Source: Roseateles oligotrophus
GTDB taxonomy: Bacteria; Pseudomonadota; Gammaproteobacteria; Burkholderiales; Burkholderiaceae_C
Length of the DNA: 64,000 nucleotides
Direction of reading: 5' to 3'
NCBI RefSeq assembly: GCF_025717515.1
Contig: NZ_JAJIRN010000009.1
Location: 335,628-399,627 of the forward strand
A program made the position numbers and the translations under genes. This document shows, in pieces, positions 24,711 through 33,325 of the stretch; the first letter of the stretch is position 1, and each line of letters opens with the position of its first letter. Below the pieces are notes generated by a model. That model was not told the DNA's origin, did no database searches, and worked only from the letters and a program-made list of their open reading frames with translations.

Positions 24711-27700
24711 TCAGTCGGCGCCAGTCGATGGTTGACTGGCTTGCCAGGCCGCAGCGATGCCTCGGTGGTAGGGCACTTCGTGCAAATAGCTTTGGCGCCG
24801 CAGCGGGTCGCTGATCCGTTCGGCGCGCTCCATCAAGGAGCCGAAGGCCGCATCCAGCAGCTGTTGCGCGCGTGGGTGCCCTGCTGCGCTCAGGCAGTTG
24901 TAGCAAATCAGCTGCACACGCATCGGCTCTTCGCTGCCATCCAGGCTGAGGCCCGAGTCCTGTTGGGACAAAATTCCCTGTGCCAAGGTCAGCGCTGCGG
25001 GGATATCGCCGCGGGCCAGCGCCACATCGGCGAGGCCGGCCGTCGCTTCGAGCGCCAGGTGGGGCATGCCGATGGCCTCGAATAGGTCGAGCGAGGCTTG
25101 CAGCTTGGTGGCGGCAGTTTCGGCGTCCTGCATTGCCAGCGCCGCTTGCCCACTGAGCCGAAGCGCGGCGCCGGCGGCCCAGCGGAAACCGGTTGCTTGC
25201 AGCATCTGCAAAGCTTGCTTCGCATAACTAAAGGCTTCGGCGGCCTGGCCTTGGTTGAGTCGCGCGATGCCCATATTGATCAGCGTGATGCCCTCATTTT
25301 GTGAGCTGCCGATTTTTGCGAATAGATCGCGCGCTTCGGCAAATTGGCTGACGGCTGCGGCGTAGTCACCCAGCACCAAGGCGGCGTAAGCCAAGTTGCT
25401 CAAGGTGCCGCCTTCGTTGTTGCGATTTCCAACCTTGCGATGGCAGGCTAATGCGCGTTCGTAGCAGTCGATGGCCGCACCAGGGTCGCCGTCGATATCG
25501 GCTCGCATGCCCATGTCATTGAGGATCATGCCCTCGGTGGCGTGGTCTCCGGCGCGTTGAGCCAAACGCAGCGCCTCGGCTGACTCGCGATTGGCCTGCG
25601 CGAGATCTCCTATCCGCAGCAGGCATTGAGCGACAAGTGCTCGCGCGGGCGCCTCGCAGGCCGGGTCGCTTGGCGGCGCTTGCGCGACGCCTTGCCGTGC
25701 GTAAGCGAGCGCCAACTCGATATCCCCACCGTCAAAGCAATAACGTGCCCTGCGCACCAAGGCCTCGGACAGCTTGGCCGCGTGGGCCAGCCCTTCGGCC
25801 AAACGCTGCAGGCTGTCGAGTTCCAGTGCGAGTCGGTCCCGGTCGCTCTGCAACTGCATCACCCGACAGCGCAACAGCGTCAGCGCATAGCGACGCGGGA
25901 GGTCGCCCAAGTCCGCCAATGCTAATGCTCGATCGGTATGCATCAGCGCCTGTTGATTGGCGTAGCGGCTTGCCGCGGCTTCGGCCGCATGCTGCCAATA
26001 GTCGAGCGCCAGTTCGGCAGCGCCGCCACGTTCATAGTGTTCGGCGACCAAGTCAAGCGGCGGCTCGCCCGGCAAAGACAGCAGCCAGTCGGCCACCCGC
26101 GCATGGATTTCGCGCCGGGTGCGTTTGAGCACGCCGGCGTAGGCAACTTGCTGGAGCGTGTGGTGCTTGAAGGCGTACTCATGCATGCCGCCCAAGCTGC
26201 TGTCGGGCTGGGTGAGCACCAGTTCCCGTTCAAGCAAACCTTGCAGCGAGGCGGGCAGCAGCGCGCCCAGCTTGCGCAAGCATTCGTCCCAGAATTGATA
26301 GCCCACCACGGCGGCCAGTTGCGAGGTGTGACGCTCGGCAGCGGGGAGCGCGTCCAGGCGCGCCTGCAGCACGCCGACCAAGCTGCCGGGCACGGTCAGG
26401 GCGTGCATGCGCTCGGCCTGATAGCGCCACCCTTCGGCATCGGGGATGATCACCTTCTGGTCAATCAGCATATTGACCAGCTCCTCCATATAGAAGGGGT
26501 TGCCGTCCGCGCGGGTGGTGACCAGTTCGCACAAGCCGACCGGCAAGGGCTTCAGCCGCTTGAGCAATTCGGCCACCAACTCGTCGGCTTGGGCTCGACT
26601 CAAGGCCGACAAGTTGATGCTTTGAGCCGTGGTCTCGGCCAACGGCGTGCGCCAACTGGGCCGGCGCTCGAATAGCTCGGGCCGCGTCAGCCCGAGCAGT
26701 AACAAGGGCAGGCCGGGCTGCGTGGCCTTGAGGTAGTCAATGAAATCGAGAGTGCCGTCGTCGACCCAGTGCAAATCGTCGAGTGCGACGATCAGCGGTC
26801 GGTCGCGCTCCGCCAGCGCGCACAGTAGCTGGGCGGCGTGGAAGAAGCCGCGATCGCGCATTTGCCTTGCCTCACCCAGCAGGGCGCGCACCTCCGAGTC
26901 GGCCGAGAAATCGAAACCCAGCAAATGGCCAAGTACAGCGGCGTCACTGCGCCCGGCCAGCAGCGGTGACACCGCGCTAAGCCACTTCTCTCGGGCCAGC
27001 GTGGCGTCTTCGCTGTCAAGCAAGTCGATCTGATTCGTCAGTAATCTGCGCAGCATCCAATAGGGCCGGTTGATCAGTGCCTCACCAGCGAAGGCCCGCA
27101 ACCAAAGCGCCCCGTTTGGCTGGTTTCGCGGGTCTTGCCCTGCGTGCTGCTCAACCCAGCGCTCGAATTCGCCGAGCAGCCTTGACTTGCCCAGCCCCGC
27201 CTCGCCGACCACGGTCCAGAGCCGCAAACCCGCGGGCGATGCGCTGCAAAGCTCGGTATAAGCCTGCTGCAACAGTGCGAGCTCATCCAGACGCCCAACC
27301 ATTCGCGTGTTGATGCCGTCAACGCCTCGCGTTAGTAAGCGCTGTGCTGTGGGCAGGGCGCTCTGCACCAGATAGGTCACAAGCGGCTCGTCCAGGCCCT
27401 TGACCAGAAGTGGCGCTTGTTCCAGCAACTCGAAGCGCCCGCGCACTTGGCGGTAAGTGTCCTGGCTGATGCGCAGCGCGCCAGCCGGCGCGCTCTGCTC
27501 CATATGTGCGGCGATGTTGACGGTTATGCCGCGGATGCTGTGCTCGCTGTCTACGCCACCACCGAGCAGCACCGCACCGGTGTTGATGCCTACCCTAACG
27601 TCGAAGCCGGCGTGGCCGTAGCGCTGCTCGATCATGGCCGAACGAGCGCGGCTCTCCTCGATGATGGCCAATCCCGCGCGCACGGCCCACACGGCATCAT

Positions 27701-28049
27701 CCTCGTGGGCAACCGGCGTGCCGAATACCGCCAGCAGGCTGTCGCCCGCATACTGCAAAACCCGGCCCTGGTGGCGCTGCACGACGGCGGTGAAGCTGGC
27801 CAGCGCACCGTCCAGAACGGTATTGATCTCCTCGGGGTCAAGTTGTTGGCTCAACGCGGTCGATCCGACCACATCGGTGAACAGCACGGTGACCTGCCTG
27901 AGTTGCTGTTCCTTGGCTTCGAGCGAGCAACTGGCGAGTTGTTCGCGCAACTTGGCAAGCGCCGCATCGACCAGGGCTTCGTCGAGTGTTGTGCGTTGCG
28001 CCATCAGCGCCGCGATGGCGGTTTCTAGCGTGGCTGCATCGGACTGCAT
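24711..28049 (-). CDS. Class III nucleotide cyclase - AAA ATPase - TPR multidomain signalling protein
   Basis: An 1112-residue protein. The cyclase domain (about 52-200) has metal-binding Asp59 in FTDVVGST and Asp103 in QYAGDSLL. The motif that should read N-x-A-x-R is N178-I-A-A-H182, so the transition-state Arg is His. A P-loop ATPase follows, with GEAGLGKS at 282-289 and IVALDDLHWVDDG as Walker B, then a helical/winged region and tetratricopeptide repeats from about 700 to 1090. This architecture is common in Burkholderiales and resembles large ATP-driven regulators, but without a DNA-binding domain. It may produce cAMP in response to a bound partner, or be a degenerate cyclase. Confidence 0.88.
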   Translation of the reverse strand: MQSDAATLETAIAALMAQRTTLDEALVDAALAKLREQLASCSLEAKEQQLRQVTVLFTDVVGSTALSQQLDPEEINTVLDGALASFTAVVQRHQGRVLQYAGDSLLAVFGTPVAHEDDAVWAVRAGLAIIEESRARSAMIEQRYGHAGFDVRVGINTGAVLLGGGVDSEHSIRGITVNIAAHMEQSAPAGALRISQDTYRQVRGRFELLEQAPLLVKGLDEPLVTYLVQSALPTAQRLLTRGVDGINTRMVGRLDELALLQQAYTELCSASPAGLRLWTVVGEAGLGKSRLLGEFERWVEQHAGQDPRNQPNGALWLRAFAGEALINRPYWMLRRLLTNQIDLLDSEDATLAREKWLSAVSPLLAGRSDAAVLGHLLGFDFSADSEVRALLGEARQMRDRGFFHAAQLLCALAERDRPLIVALDDLHWVDDGTLDFIDYLKATQPGLPLLLLGLTRPELFERRPSWRTPLAETTAQSINLSALSRAQADELVAELLKRLKPLPVGLCELVTTRADGNPFYMEELVNMLIDQKVIIPDAEGWRYQAERMHALTVPGSLVGVLQARLDALPAAERHTSQLAAVVGYQFWDECLRKLGALLPASLQGLLERELVLTQPDSSLGGMHEYAFKHHTLQQVAYAGVLKRTRREIHARVADWLLSLPGEPPLDLVAEHYERGGAAELALDYWQHAAEAAASRYANQQALMHTDRALALADLGDLPRRYALTLLRCRVMQLQSDRDRLALELDSLQRLAEGLAHAAKLSEALVRRARYCFDGGDIELALAYARQGVAQAPPSDPACEAPARALVAQCLLRIGDLAQANRESAEALRLAQRAGDHATEGMILNDMGMRADIDGDPGAAIDCYERALACHRKVGNRNNEGGTLSNLAYAALVLGDYAAAVSQFAEARDLFAKIGSSQNEGITLINMGIARLNQGQAAEAFSYAKQALQMLQATGFRWAAGAALRLSGQAALAMQDAETAATKLQASLDLFEAIGMPHLALEATAGLADVALARGDIPAALTLAQGILSQQDSGLSLDGSEEPMRVQLICYNCLSAAGHPRAQQLLDAAFGSLMERAERISDPLRRQSYLHEVPYHRGIAAAWQASQPSTGAD

Positions 28050-28754
28050 CTAGGGCCTCGGGGGAATCGTGATTTTTCCGAAAAAACAAAAGGCCGGGCC
28101 GCCCCAAGTTGGTTCTTCGCCCCCCCCGGGGGCGGACGGCGCAGGGCGTCGGCCTGGGGGTGCTCGGAACTATATTGGCCGTCGTCGGCGCGCGGGCTTT
28201 GGCTCAAACGTCCAGCAAGCACCCAGCGCAGTCGCGCGTGTGGCGACGCCATCACGTGAATTCTGACTATGTGCACGCACTCTACCCTTTGTGTATATGG
28301 AGGATCGACCTTGCGAGTCAATTATCACCCTGCCATAAGCCCGCCCGGCGCTTCTGGATACCGGCACCGCCGGTTAGCTGCCGGCTAGAGGCCGGTATGA
28401 GGCCACGCCCCAAGCGGCGCGCTGCGAAAGTTGTCGGCGCGGGCGATGTATGCCAAAAATCCCCATATCATCCCGAAATTGCTATCCTGCTTGTTGTCAA
28501 TCATCAAAATCTGGATCATGGCAACTGGCCGCTTGGATGGATGCAAGGAAGATATGGGAAGCGCAGTGAATTGCGTGCGAATCAACGGGTGTCTGGATGA
28601 AATATATTTGACCAAATTTCCACTTCATTCCATTCGGCCCTGAATCGCTTTCAGCAAAACGCCGTCAATATTTATTGTGAATGATTTAATGGTGTTCCAA
28701 AAATTTCCAAATCTAAGTTGCCGCTCACCCGGCAATATCGTACATAAATGGCGG
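28050..28754. other. Long intergenic region with GC palindrome and AT-rich stretch
   Basis: About 700 bases without a convincing gene. The left part holds a GC-rich palindrome at 28118-28134 (CGCCCCC, loop CCC, GGGGGCG) close to the cyclase start. The right part (about 28480-28754) falls to roughly 40-47 % GC by counting selected 60-base lines, against above 60 % in most neighbours. Short readings here lack ribosome sites and family features. It probably contains promoters for both divergent genes. Confidence 0.6.
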
Positions 28755-29528
28755 ATGTCTACCGGCCTGCGATTAGCGTTTGCGCTTGCTTGCGCCGCTA
28801 TTTTTCCGCAGGCTCATTGCAACGCGCTCAATCCCGCATGGCCCGATAAATTCGTGCTGGGAACAAATTCGGCGGCGGATGTATTTACTGGCCTTTGGGA
28901 GCGGCTTGTTTATGCCGAAGCATTCAAGCGAATGGGGGTGCAGCTGGAAATGGTCGTGGCACCGCTCAAACGCATAGAAATGATGCTTGAACGCGGGGAA
29001 ATTGACGGTGAAACGATGCGCGGGCCGGCTTACGGGGCGCTTCATCCTGAATTGATCTTGGTGGATCTACCTTTGATGCCGGTGCTTTATGGGTTCTATG
29101 CATTGAATCCGGTTGCCGGACTGGCCAGGGTGGAGGACTTGCGCTCGGCCAATTTTCGTGGCGCCTACCGACGTGGCGTTATATATTGTCAGAATGCATT
29201 GAGCCCCTTGATGCCGACGCGCCGCTTGGATGCCGTAACGACGGTCAAGCAGGGTATCGGTATGCTGCAGGCCGGTCATGCGGATTTTTTCTGCGATGTG
29301 AATATGGGGATATTGAATCATGAGTACTCGGCGGCGGGGCGGAGTGTTCCGAAGCTGCAAAAGCTGTTTGACATCAGCGCACCGGTCTCAAATGGCGGCT
29401 ACCTGCATGCAAAGCATGCGGTCTTCGGTATGGCCTTGGCTGTGACCTTGAAGCAGATGGAGAAAGAAGGCCTGTTTGAGAAGTATCGGCTGGAAACGAT
29501 GGCGCGTTTGTCGCCGCGCAATGATTGA
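28755..29528 (+). CDS. Periplasmic solute-binding-like protein (SBP_bac_3 type)
   Basis: A 257-residue product with a signal peptide (GLRLAFALACAAIFPQAHC) and the fold order of small amino-acid-type binding proteins: FKRMGVQLEMVVAPLKRIEMMLERGEIDGE, then FRGAYRRGVIYC and GIGMLQAGHADFFCDVN. The start at 28755 is chosen because it places the signal peptide at the N-terminus; the open frame extends to 28677. No permease or ATPase gene is next to it, so it may serve sensing rather than transport, as in many orphan proteins of Burkholderiales. GC content is lower than its neighbours (about 52 % in a sampled line). Confidence 0.75.
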   Translation: MSTGLRLAFALACAAIFPQAHCNALNPAWPDKFVLGTNSAADVFTGLWERLVYAEAFKRMGVQLEMVVAPLKRIEMMLERGEIDGETMRGPAYGALHPELILVDLPLMPVLYGFYALNPVAGLARVEDLRSANFRGAYRRGVIYCQNALSPLMPTRRLDAVTTVKQGIGMLQAGHADFFCDVNMGILNHEYSAAGRSVPKLQKLFDISAPVSNGGYLHAKHAVFGMALAVTLKQMEKEGLFEKYRLETMARLSPRND

Positions 29529-29547
29529 ATCTGAATATTCAATTGTT
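29524..29547 (+). terminator. Weak AT-rich hairpin after the binding-protein gene
   Basis: ATTGAAT (29524-29530) pairs perfectly with ATTCAAT (29537-29543) across a six-base loop, followed by TGTTTT. The stem overlaps the stop codon. The pairing is almost all A-T, so stability is low; it is listed as a candidate only. Confidence 0.35.
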
Positions 29548-29623
29548 TTGCGCTTGCTTTTGATTTGAAAGGCAGAATAAATAAATCAGATTGGCGGGTG
29601 GATATTTCATCTGAGGACTATTC

Positions 29624-30688
29624 ATGAAGAAGTCGGCAATGATTTTCGGTCTTGCAGCGACAGCTAGCTCGGCAGTTTGGGCTCAATCGAGCGTAGTACT
29701 TTACGGTATTGTTGACGCTGGGGTTCGCTATGCCAGTTACTCGGGGCCGATGCCGAGCAATGACTCCTCGCTGTGGCAGTTGGCTCAAGGCGGTATGGCC
29801 AATAGCCGTTTAGGGGTCAATGTCAACGAAGATGTCAATGCTGGTTTGAAGGTGATTGCGAACCTTGAGCACCGCTTTAATTCGGATACCGGGGCCCAGT
29901 CGGCCGCTGAATTCTGGCGGCAATCTTGGGTCGGCCTGCAGTCGAACCAATATGGGCGGCTGACCATAGGCCGGCAGTACAACCTGATGTTCGATGCGGC
30001 CACCTCAAGCTATGCCTCTTTCAATTACTCGCCCTATATTGGCTTTTCGCCCGAGTTTGGTTTGTCAATGGGCACCCGCCAAGACAATATGCTCAAGTAC
30101 ACGGCCGATATGGGCGGCCTGCGTGGCAGTATTCAGCTCAGCGCTGGCGAAGGCAATGCTCCGAATAAGTCGAGGGGCGGGCATCTGCGCTACGCCGCCG
30201 CTGAACTCGCCGTTGCCGGCGCCTATCTGGAGGTATTCGACACGGCGGGCAAGCGAGTCAAGGGTTTGACCATGGGGGGCTCTTGGACGGCCGGGCCGCT
30301 CTATGTGGTGGCCGCTTGGGCGCGCAATGAATTCGATCAAGGCAGCTTGCTGGGGGAGCTTTTCACGCGGGGTTTGAGTGGCCCAAACGTGCTCGCGCCG
30401 AGTGCCAACGATGTGAAGCTGCGGTCAATGGTTTCGGGCGGCTTGACCTACCAGTTCACCCCGCAATTCAATTTGGGTGGCCATTACTGGCGCTCCACTC
30501 AAACTCATCAGCTGACAGCCACAACAAGCAAGGGTGATTTCTTCGCCGCCGTGGCGGACTATGCGTTTTCTCCGCGCACCGACCTCTATGCCGAATTTGA
30601 CTTCACCGACTTCTCCGGCAAGGTCAGCTTCGCTAACGCGGCAACTCGTCGTTATGGCACGACGCTCGGCCTTCGCCATCGCTTCTAG
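29624..30688 (+). CDS. Burkholderia-type general porin
   Basis: A 354-residue outer-membrane porin. The signal peptide ends SAVWA|Q, followed by SSVVLYGIVDAGVRY, the N-terminal strand typical of Neisseria/Burkholderia porins. The family block FWRQSWVGLQSNQYGRLTIG (constriction-loop region) and the C-terminal strand TTLGLRHRF ending in Phe, required for BAM recognition, are present. It would form a trimeric channel for small hydrophilic solutes. It lies 95 bases after the binding-protein gene in an AT-rich leader, with its own probable promoter. Confidence 0.94.
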   Translation: MKKSAMIFGLAATASSAVWAQSSVVLYGIVDAGVRYASYSGPMPSNDSSLWQLAQGGMANSRLGVNVNEDVNAGLKVIANLEHRFNSDTGAQSAAEFWRQSWVGLQSNQYGRLTIGRQYNLMFDAATSSYASFNYSPYIGFSPEFGLSMGTRQDNMLKYTADMGGLRGSIQLSAGEGNAPNKSRGGHLRYAAAELAVAGAYLEVFDTAGKRVKGLTMGGSWTAGPLYVVAAWARNEFDQGSLLGELFTRGLSGPNVLAPSANDVKLRSMVSGGLTYQFTPQFNLGGHYWRSTQTHQLTATTSKGDFFAAVADYAFSPRTDLYAEFDFTDFSGKVSFANAATRRYGTTLGLRHRF

Positions 30689-31588
30689 TCACTCTGCCGG
30701 CTCCAAGCCGGCACTCGCCGCCGCCAATACCGCCTGCGTCAGTCGCTCCAGCATGGGCAGGGGCTGACGTGTGTATTGCCAATACAGCGGCAACATCAAG
30801 GGCGCCCCTGGCAACAAGGTCAGCAAGCGCCCCTCGGCCAGCGCCTGCTGTACCGCCGAGGCCGGGTTCATGCCCCAGCCCAAGCCGGCAATCGTGGCGT
30901 CAACAAAGGCTTGTGCTGACGGCAGGCCGTGGGGCGGCAGGGTCAGTTCTTGCCCGAACTGTTGCTTGACCCAGCCGAGCTGCAAGCGGTCTTGTTGACT
31001 GAAGCGCAGGCAGGGGGCTTGGCACAGCGCTGAGGCCGTCACCCCGGCAGGGAAGTAACGTGCCACAAAAGCGGGGCTGGCCGTCGCCAGATAACGCATG
31101 GCACCCAGCGGCAGGCTGCGGCAGCCTTGCACCGGCTCGGCCAGATCCGTCACCGCCGCCAGCACCTCGCCGCTGCGCAAGCTCTCGGCGGTGTGGGCTT
31201 GATCCTCCAAACGCAGATCCAGCAACGCCGATTCGGCCTCGGCAAAGGCCGCCGCAGCCGGCAAGAACCAAGTCGCCAGGCTGTCGGCATTGACGGCGAG
31301 ACGCAGCGTTATGCGGCCCAGGCCGTCGGGCGCCAGCGCTGGCATCGCGCCGAGCAGATCCTGCTCCAGCATGCCGACTTGCTCGACATGCCGGCACAAG
31401 TGTCGGCCCGCCTCGGTCGCCACACAGGGGCTGCCGCGCACGACCAGGATTTGGCCCAGACGGTCTTCCAGCAGCTTGACGCGCTGCGACACCGCCGAGG
31501 GCGACAGGTGCAAGGAGCGCGCCGCGCGCTCAAAACTGCCTTCGCGCACCACCGCCGCGATGGCGGCCAATAAAGAGTAGTCAAGCAT
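30689..31588 (-). CDS. argP: LysR-family regulator ArgP
   Basis: A 299-residue regulator, the length of E. coli ArgP (297). The helix-turn-helix is at the N-terminus (MLDYSLLAAIAAVVREGSFE then LSPSAVSQRVKLLEDRLG), followed by the effector domain with LAVNADSLATWFLPA, a strong ArgP feature. ArgP activates the arginine exporter gene argO in response to arginine and lysine. It is divergent from a LysE/ArgO exporter gene 99 bases away, the classical arrangement. The longer reading to 31708 would run through that promoter region and is rejected. Confidence 0.92.
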   Translation of the reverse strand: MLDYSLLAAIAAVVREGSFERAARSLHLSPSAVSQRVKLLEDRLGQILVVRGSPCVATEAGRHLCRHVEQVGMLEQDLLGAMPALAPDGLGRITLRLAVNADSLATWFLPAAAAFAEAESALLDLRLEDQAHTAESLRSGEVLAAVTDLAEPVQGCRSLPLGAMRYLATASPAFVARYFPAGVTASALCQAPCLRFSQQDRLQLGWVKQQFGQELTLPPHGLPSAQAFVDATIAGLGWGMNPASAVQQALAEGRLLTLLPGAPLMLPLYWQYTRQPLPMLERLTQAVLAAASAGLEPAE

Positions 31589-31687
31589 GCTGGTTGCGCC
31601 GAGAGGGACGCATTCAATGAAGCCGCGCTGATGCGGCATCAGCAAGTCTAAGGGCGTCTGGCGGCAAATTGAGCGATGCTGCGCGGC

Positions 31688-32314
31688 ATGAACTTCAACG
31701 CTACACATTTAAGCACCTACACCCAGGGCCTGCTGCTGGGCGCCTCCTTGATCGTCGCCATTGGCGCGCAAAACGCTTTTGTGCTGCGCCAAGCGCTGCG
31801 GCGCGAGCATGTCACGGTCATTGTGCTGGCCTGCGGCCTGACCGATGCTGTGTTGATGGCGGCCGGCGTTTTCGGTTTGGCGGCCTTGATCAACGCTCAG
31901 CCTTTGCTGACGAGTTTGATCAGTTGGGCCGGCGCCCTGTTTTTGACCGCTTATGGGCTGCGGGCGCTGTGGCGTGCGCGGCGGCCCGGGGCCGACCTGC
32001 ATGCCGCACAGGGCCCGAGCCTGAGCCTTGCTCAGGCCTTGCTGCAGTTGGCCGGCTTCACGCTGCTCAATCCGCATGTCTATCTGGACACGGTGATGCT
32101 GGTCGGCTCGGTCGGCGCCCAGCAGCCGACGGCCTTGCGCCTGGCGTTCATGGCCGGCGCGGCCAGCGGCAGCATGCTGTGGTTTGCACTGCTCGGTTAC
32201 GGCGGGCGCTGGTTGGCCCCCTGGTTCGCCCGACCGCGCGCTTGGCAGTTGCTTGACGCCCTGATCGGCATCACCATGCTGGCGCTCGCCGCCATGCTTG
32301 TAATTCAAACCTGA
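31688..32314 (+). CDS. argO: LysE/ArgO family basic amino acid exporter
   Basis: A 208-residue inner-membrane exporter with six predicted spans. Family motifs are GLLLGASLIVAIGAQNAFVL in the first helix and FTLLNPHVYLDTVMLVGSVG in the fourth. It would export L-arginine and/or L-lysine using the proton-motive force and protect against excess from peptide uptake. The start MNFNATHL at 31688 is preferred to the ATG at 31676. Divergent argP next door is the expected regulator. It is followed after 12 bases by an EamA exporter gene, so the two may be co-transcribed. Confidence 0.92.
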   Translation: MNFNATHLSTYTQGLLLGASLIVAIGAQNAFVLRQALRREHVTVIVLACGLTDAVLMAAGVFGLAALINAQPLLTSLISWAGALFLTAYGLRALWRARRPGADLHAAQGPSLSLAQALLQLAGFTLLNPHVYLDTVMLVGSVGAQQPTALRLAFMAGAASGSMLWFALLGYGGRWLAPWFARPRAWQLLDALIGITMLALAAMLVIQT

Positions 32315-32326
32315 GACACTGTCCGC

Positions 32327-33268
32327 ATGTGGACAGGAATTGTTTTTGCGCTCGCGGCCGGCCTGATGTGGGGGCTGGTCTTTGTGGCCCCTTTGATGTT
32401 GGGTGACTACCCGCCCTTGATGCTGACCGTGGGTCGCTATCTGGCCTTTGGGCTGATCGCGCTGCCACTGGGTCTGCTGGATCGCAGCCGTCTGTCCGAA
32501 CTGCGCGGCCTTGATTGGCTGCAAGCGCTAAAGCTCAGTCTGATCGGCAACTTTGTCTATTACCTCTGCCTGTCCGCCGCGATTCAAATGGCCGGCGGGC
32601 CTCTGCCCACGGTCATCATCGGCACCTTGCCGGTGGTGATCGCCATCATCGCCAATCTGCGCAGCCAGCAAGCCACTCCATGGCGCAAGCTGGCACCCTC
32701 GCTGGTCTTGATTGCGGCCGGCATTGCCTGCGTCAATCAGTCCGAGCTTGATGCATTGATACAGAGTCAAGACGGTGACCTGCACCGTTACATGCTTGGT
32801 GCTCTGCTGGCGGTGGCGGCCGTGGCCTGCTGGACCTGGTACCCGATTCGCAATGCCGATTGGCTTTTGGCCCACCCACAAGCCAGCCCGCGTGTCTGGG
32901 CCACCGCCCAAGGTTTGATGACGCTGCCGGTGGCCTTGCTCGGCGTGGCCGTGCTCTATGGCGCGCAGGCCTTGCATTTGCCCTGGCTGCCGGCCGGTTT
33001 CGAGCTGCCGCTGGGGCCACGACCACTCGACTATTTTGCCTTGATGCTGGCGGTGGGCCTGTTTTCGTCCTGGCTGGGCACGCTCTGCTGGAACGAGGCC
33101 AGCCAGCGCCTGCCGACCTCGCTGGTCGGGCAGTTGATCGTGTTCGAGTCACTGGCCGCGCTCGCCTATGCCTTCATCTTGCGCGGCCAAATGCCGCCCG
33201 GCCTGACGCTGCTGGGCATCGGTTTCTTGCTGGCCGGGGTGGTCTGGGCCTTGCGCAAAGCGAAATAG
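32327..33268 (+). CDS. EamA/DMT family transporter
   Basis: A 313-residue protein with about ten membrane helices in two EamA repeats. The first begins GIVFALAAGLMWGLVFVAP, and the second includes ALLAVAAVACWTWYPIRNADW; helix ends such as LGTLCWNEASQRLPTSLVGQ match the family. DMT transporters of this sort usually export amino acids or metabolites; the substrate cannot be read from sequence. The start lies 12 bases after argO, suggesting one exporter operon, possibly also under ArgP. Confidence 0.88.
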   Translation: MWTGIVFALAAGLMWGLVFVAPLMLGDYPPLMLTVGRYLAFGLIALPLGLLDRSRLSELRGLDWLQALKLSLIGNFVYYLCLSAAIQMAGGPLPTVIIGTLPVVIAIIANLRSQQATPWRKLAPSLVLIAAGIACVNQSELDALIQSQDGDLHRYMLGALLAVAAVACWTWYPIRNADWLLAHPQASPRVWATAQGLMTLPVALLGVAVLYGAQALHLPWLPAGFELPLGPRPLDYFALMLAVGLFSSWLGTLCWNEASQRLPTSLVGQLIVFESLAALAYAFILRGQMPPGLTLLGIGFLLAGVVWALRKAK

Positions 33269-33325
33269 CCGGGCAGCCGTTACCATCTCCCCCCAACTAG
33301 GAAGCTAGGGCCGCATGCCCGCACC

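Noticed and set aside
28109..28600. 163-codon open frame in the region before the binding-protein gene
   Set aside because: No ribosome site, begins inside a GC palindrome, and the composition changes abruptly along its length.
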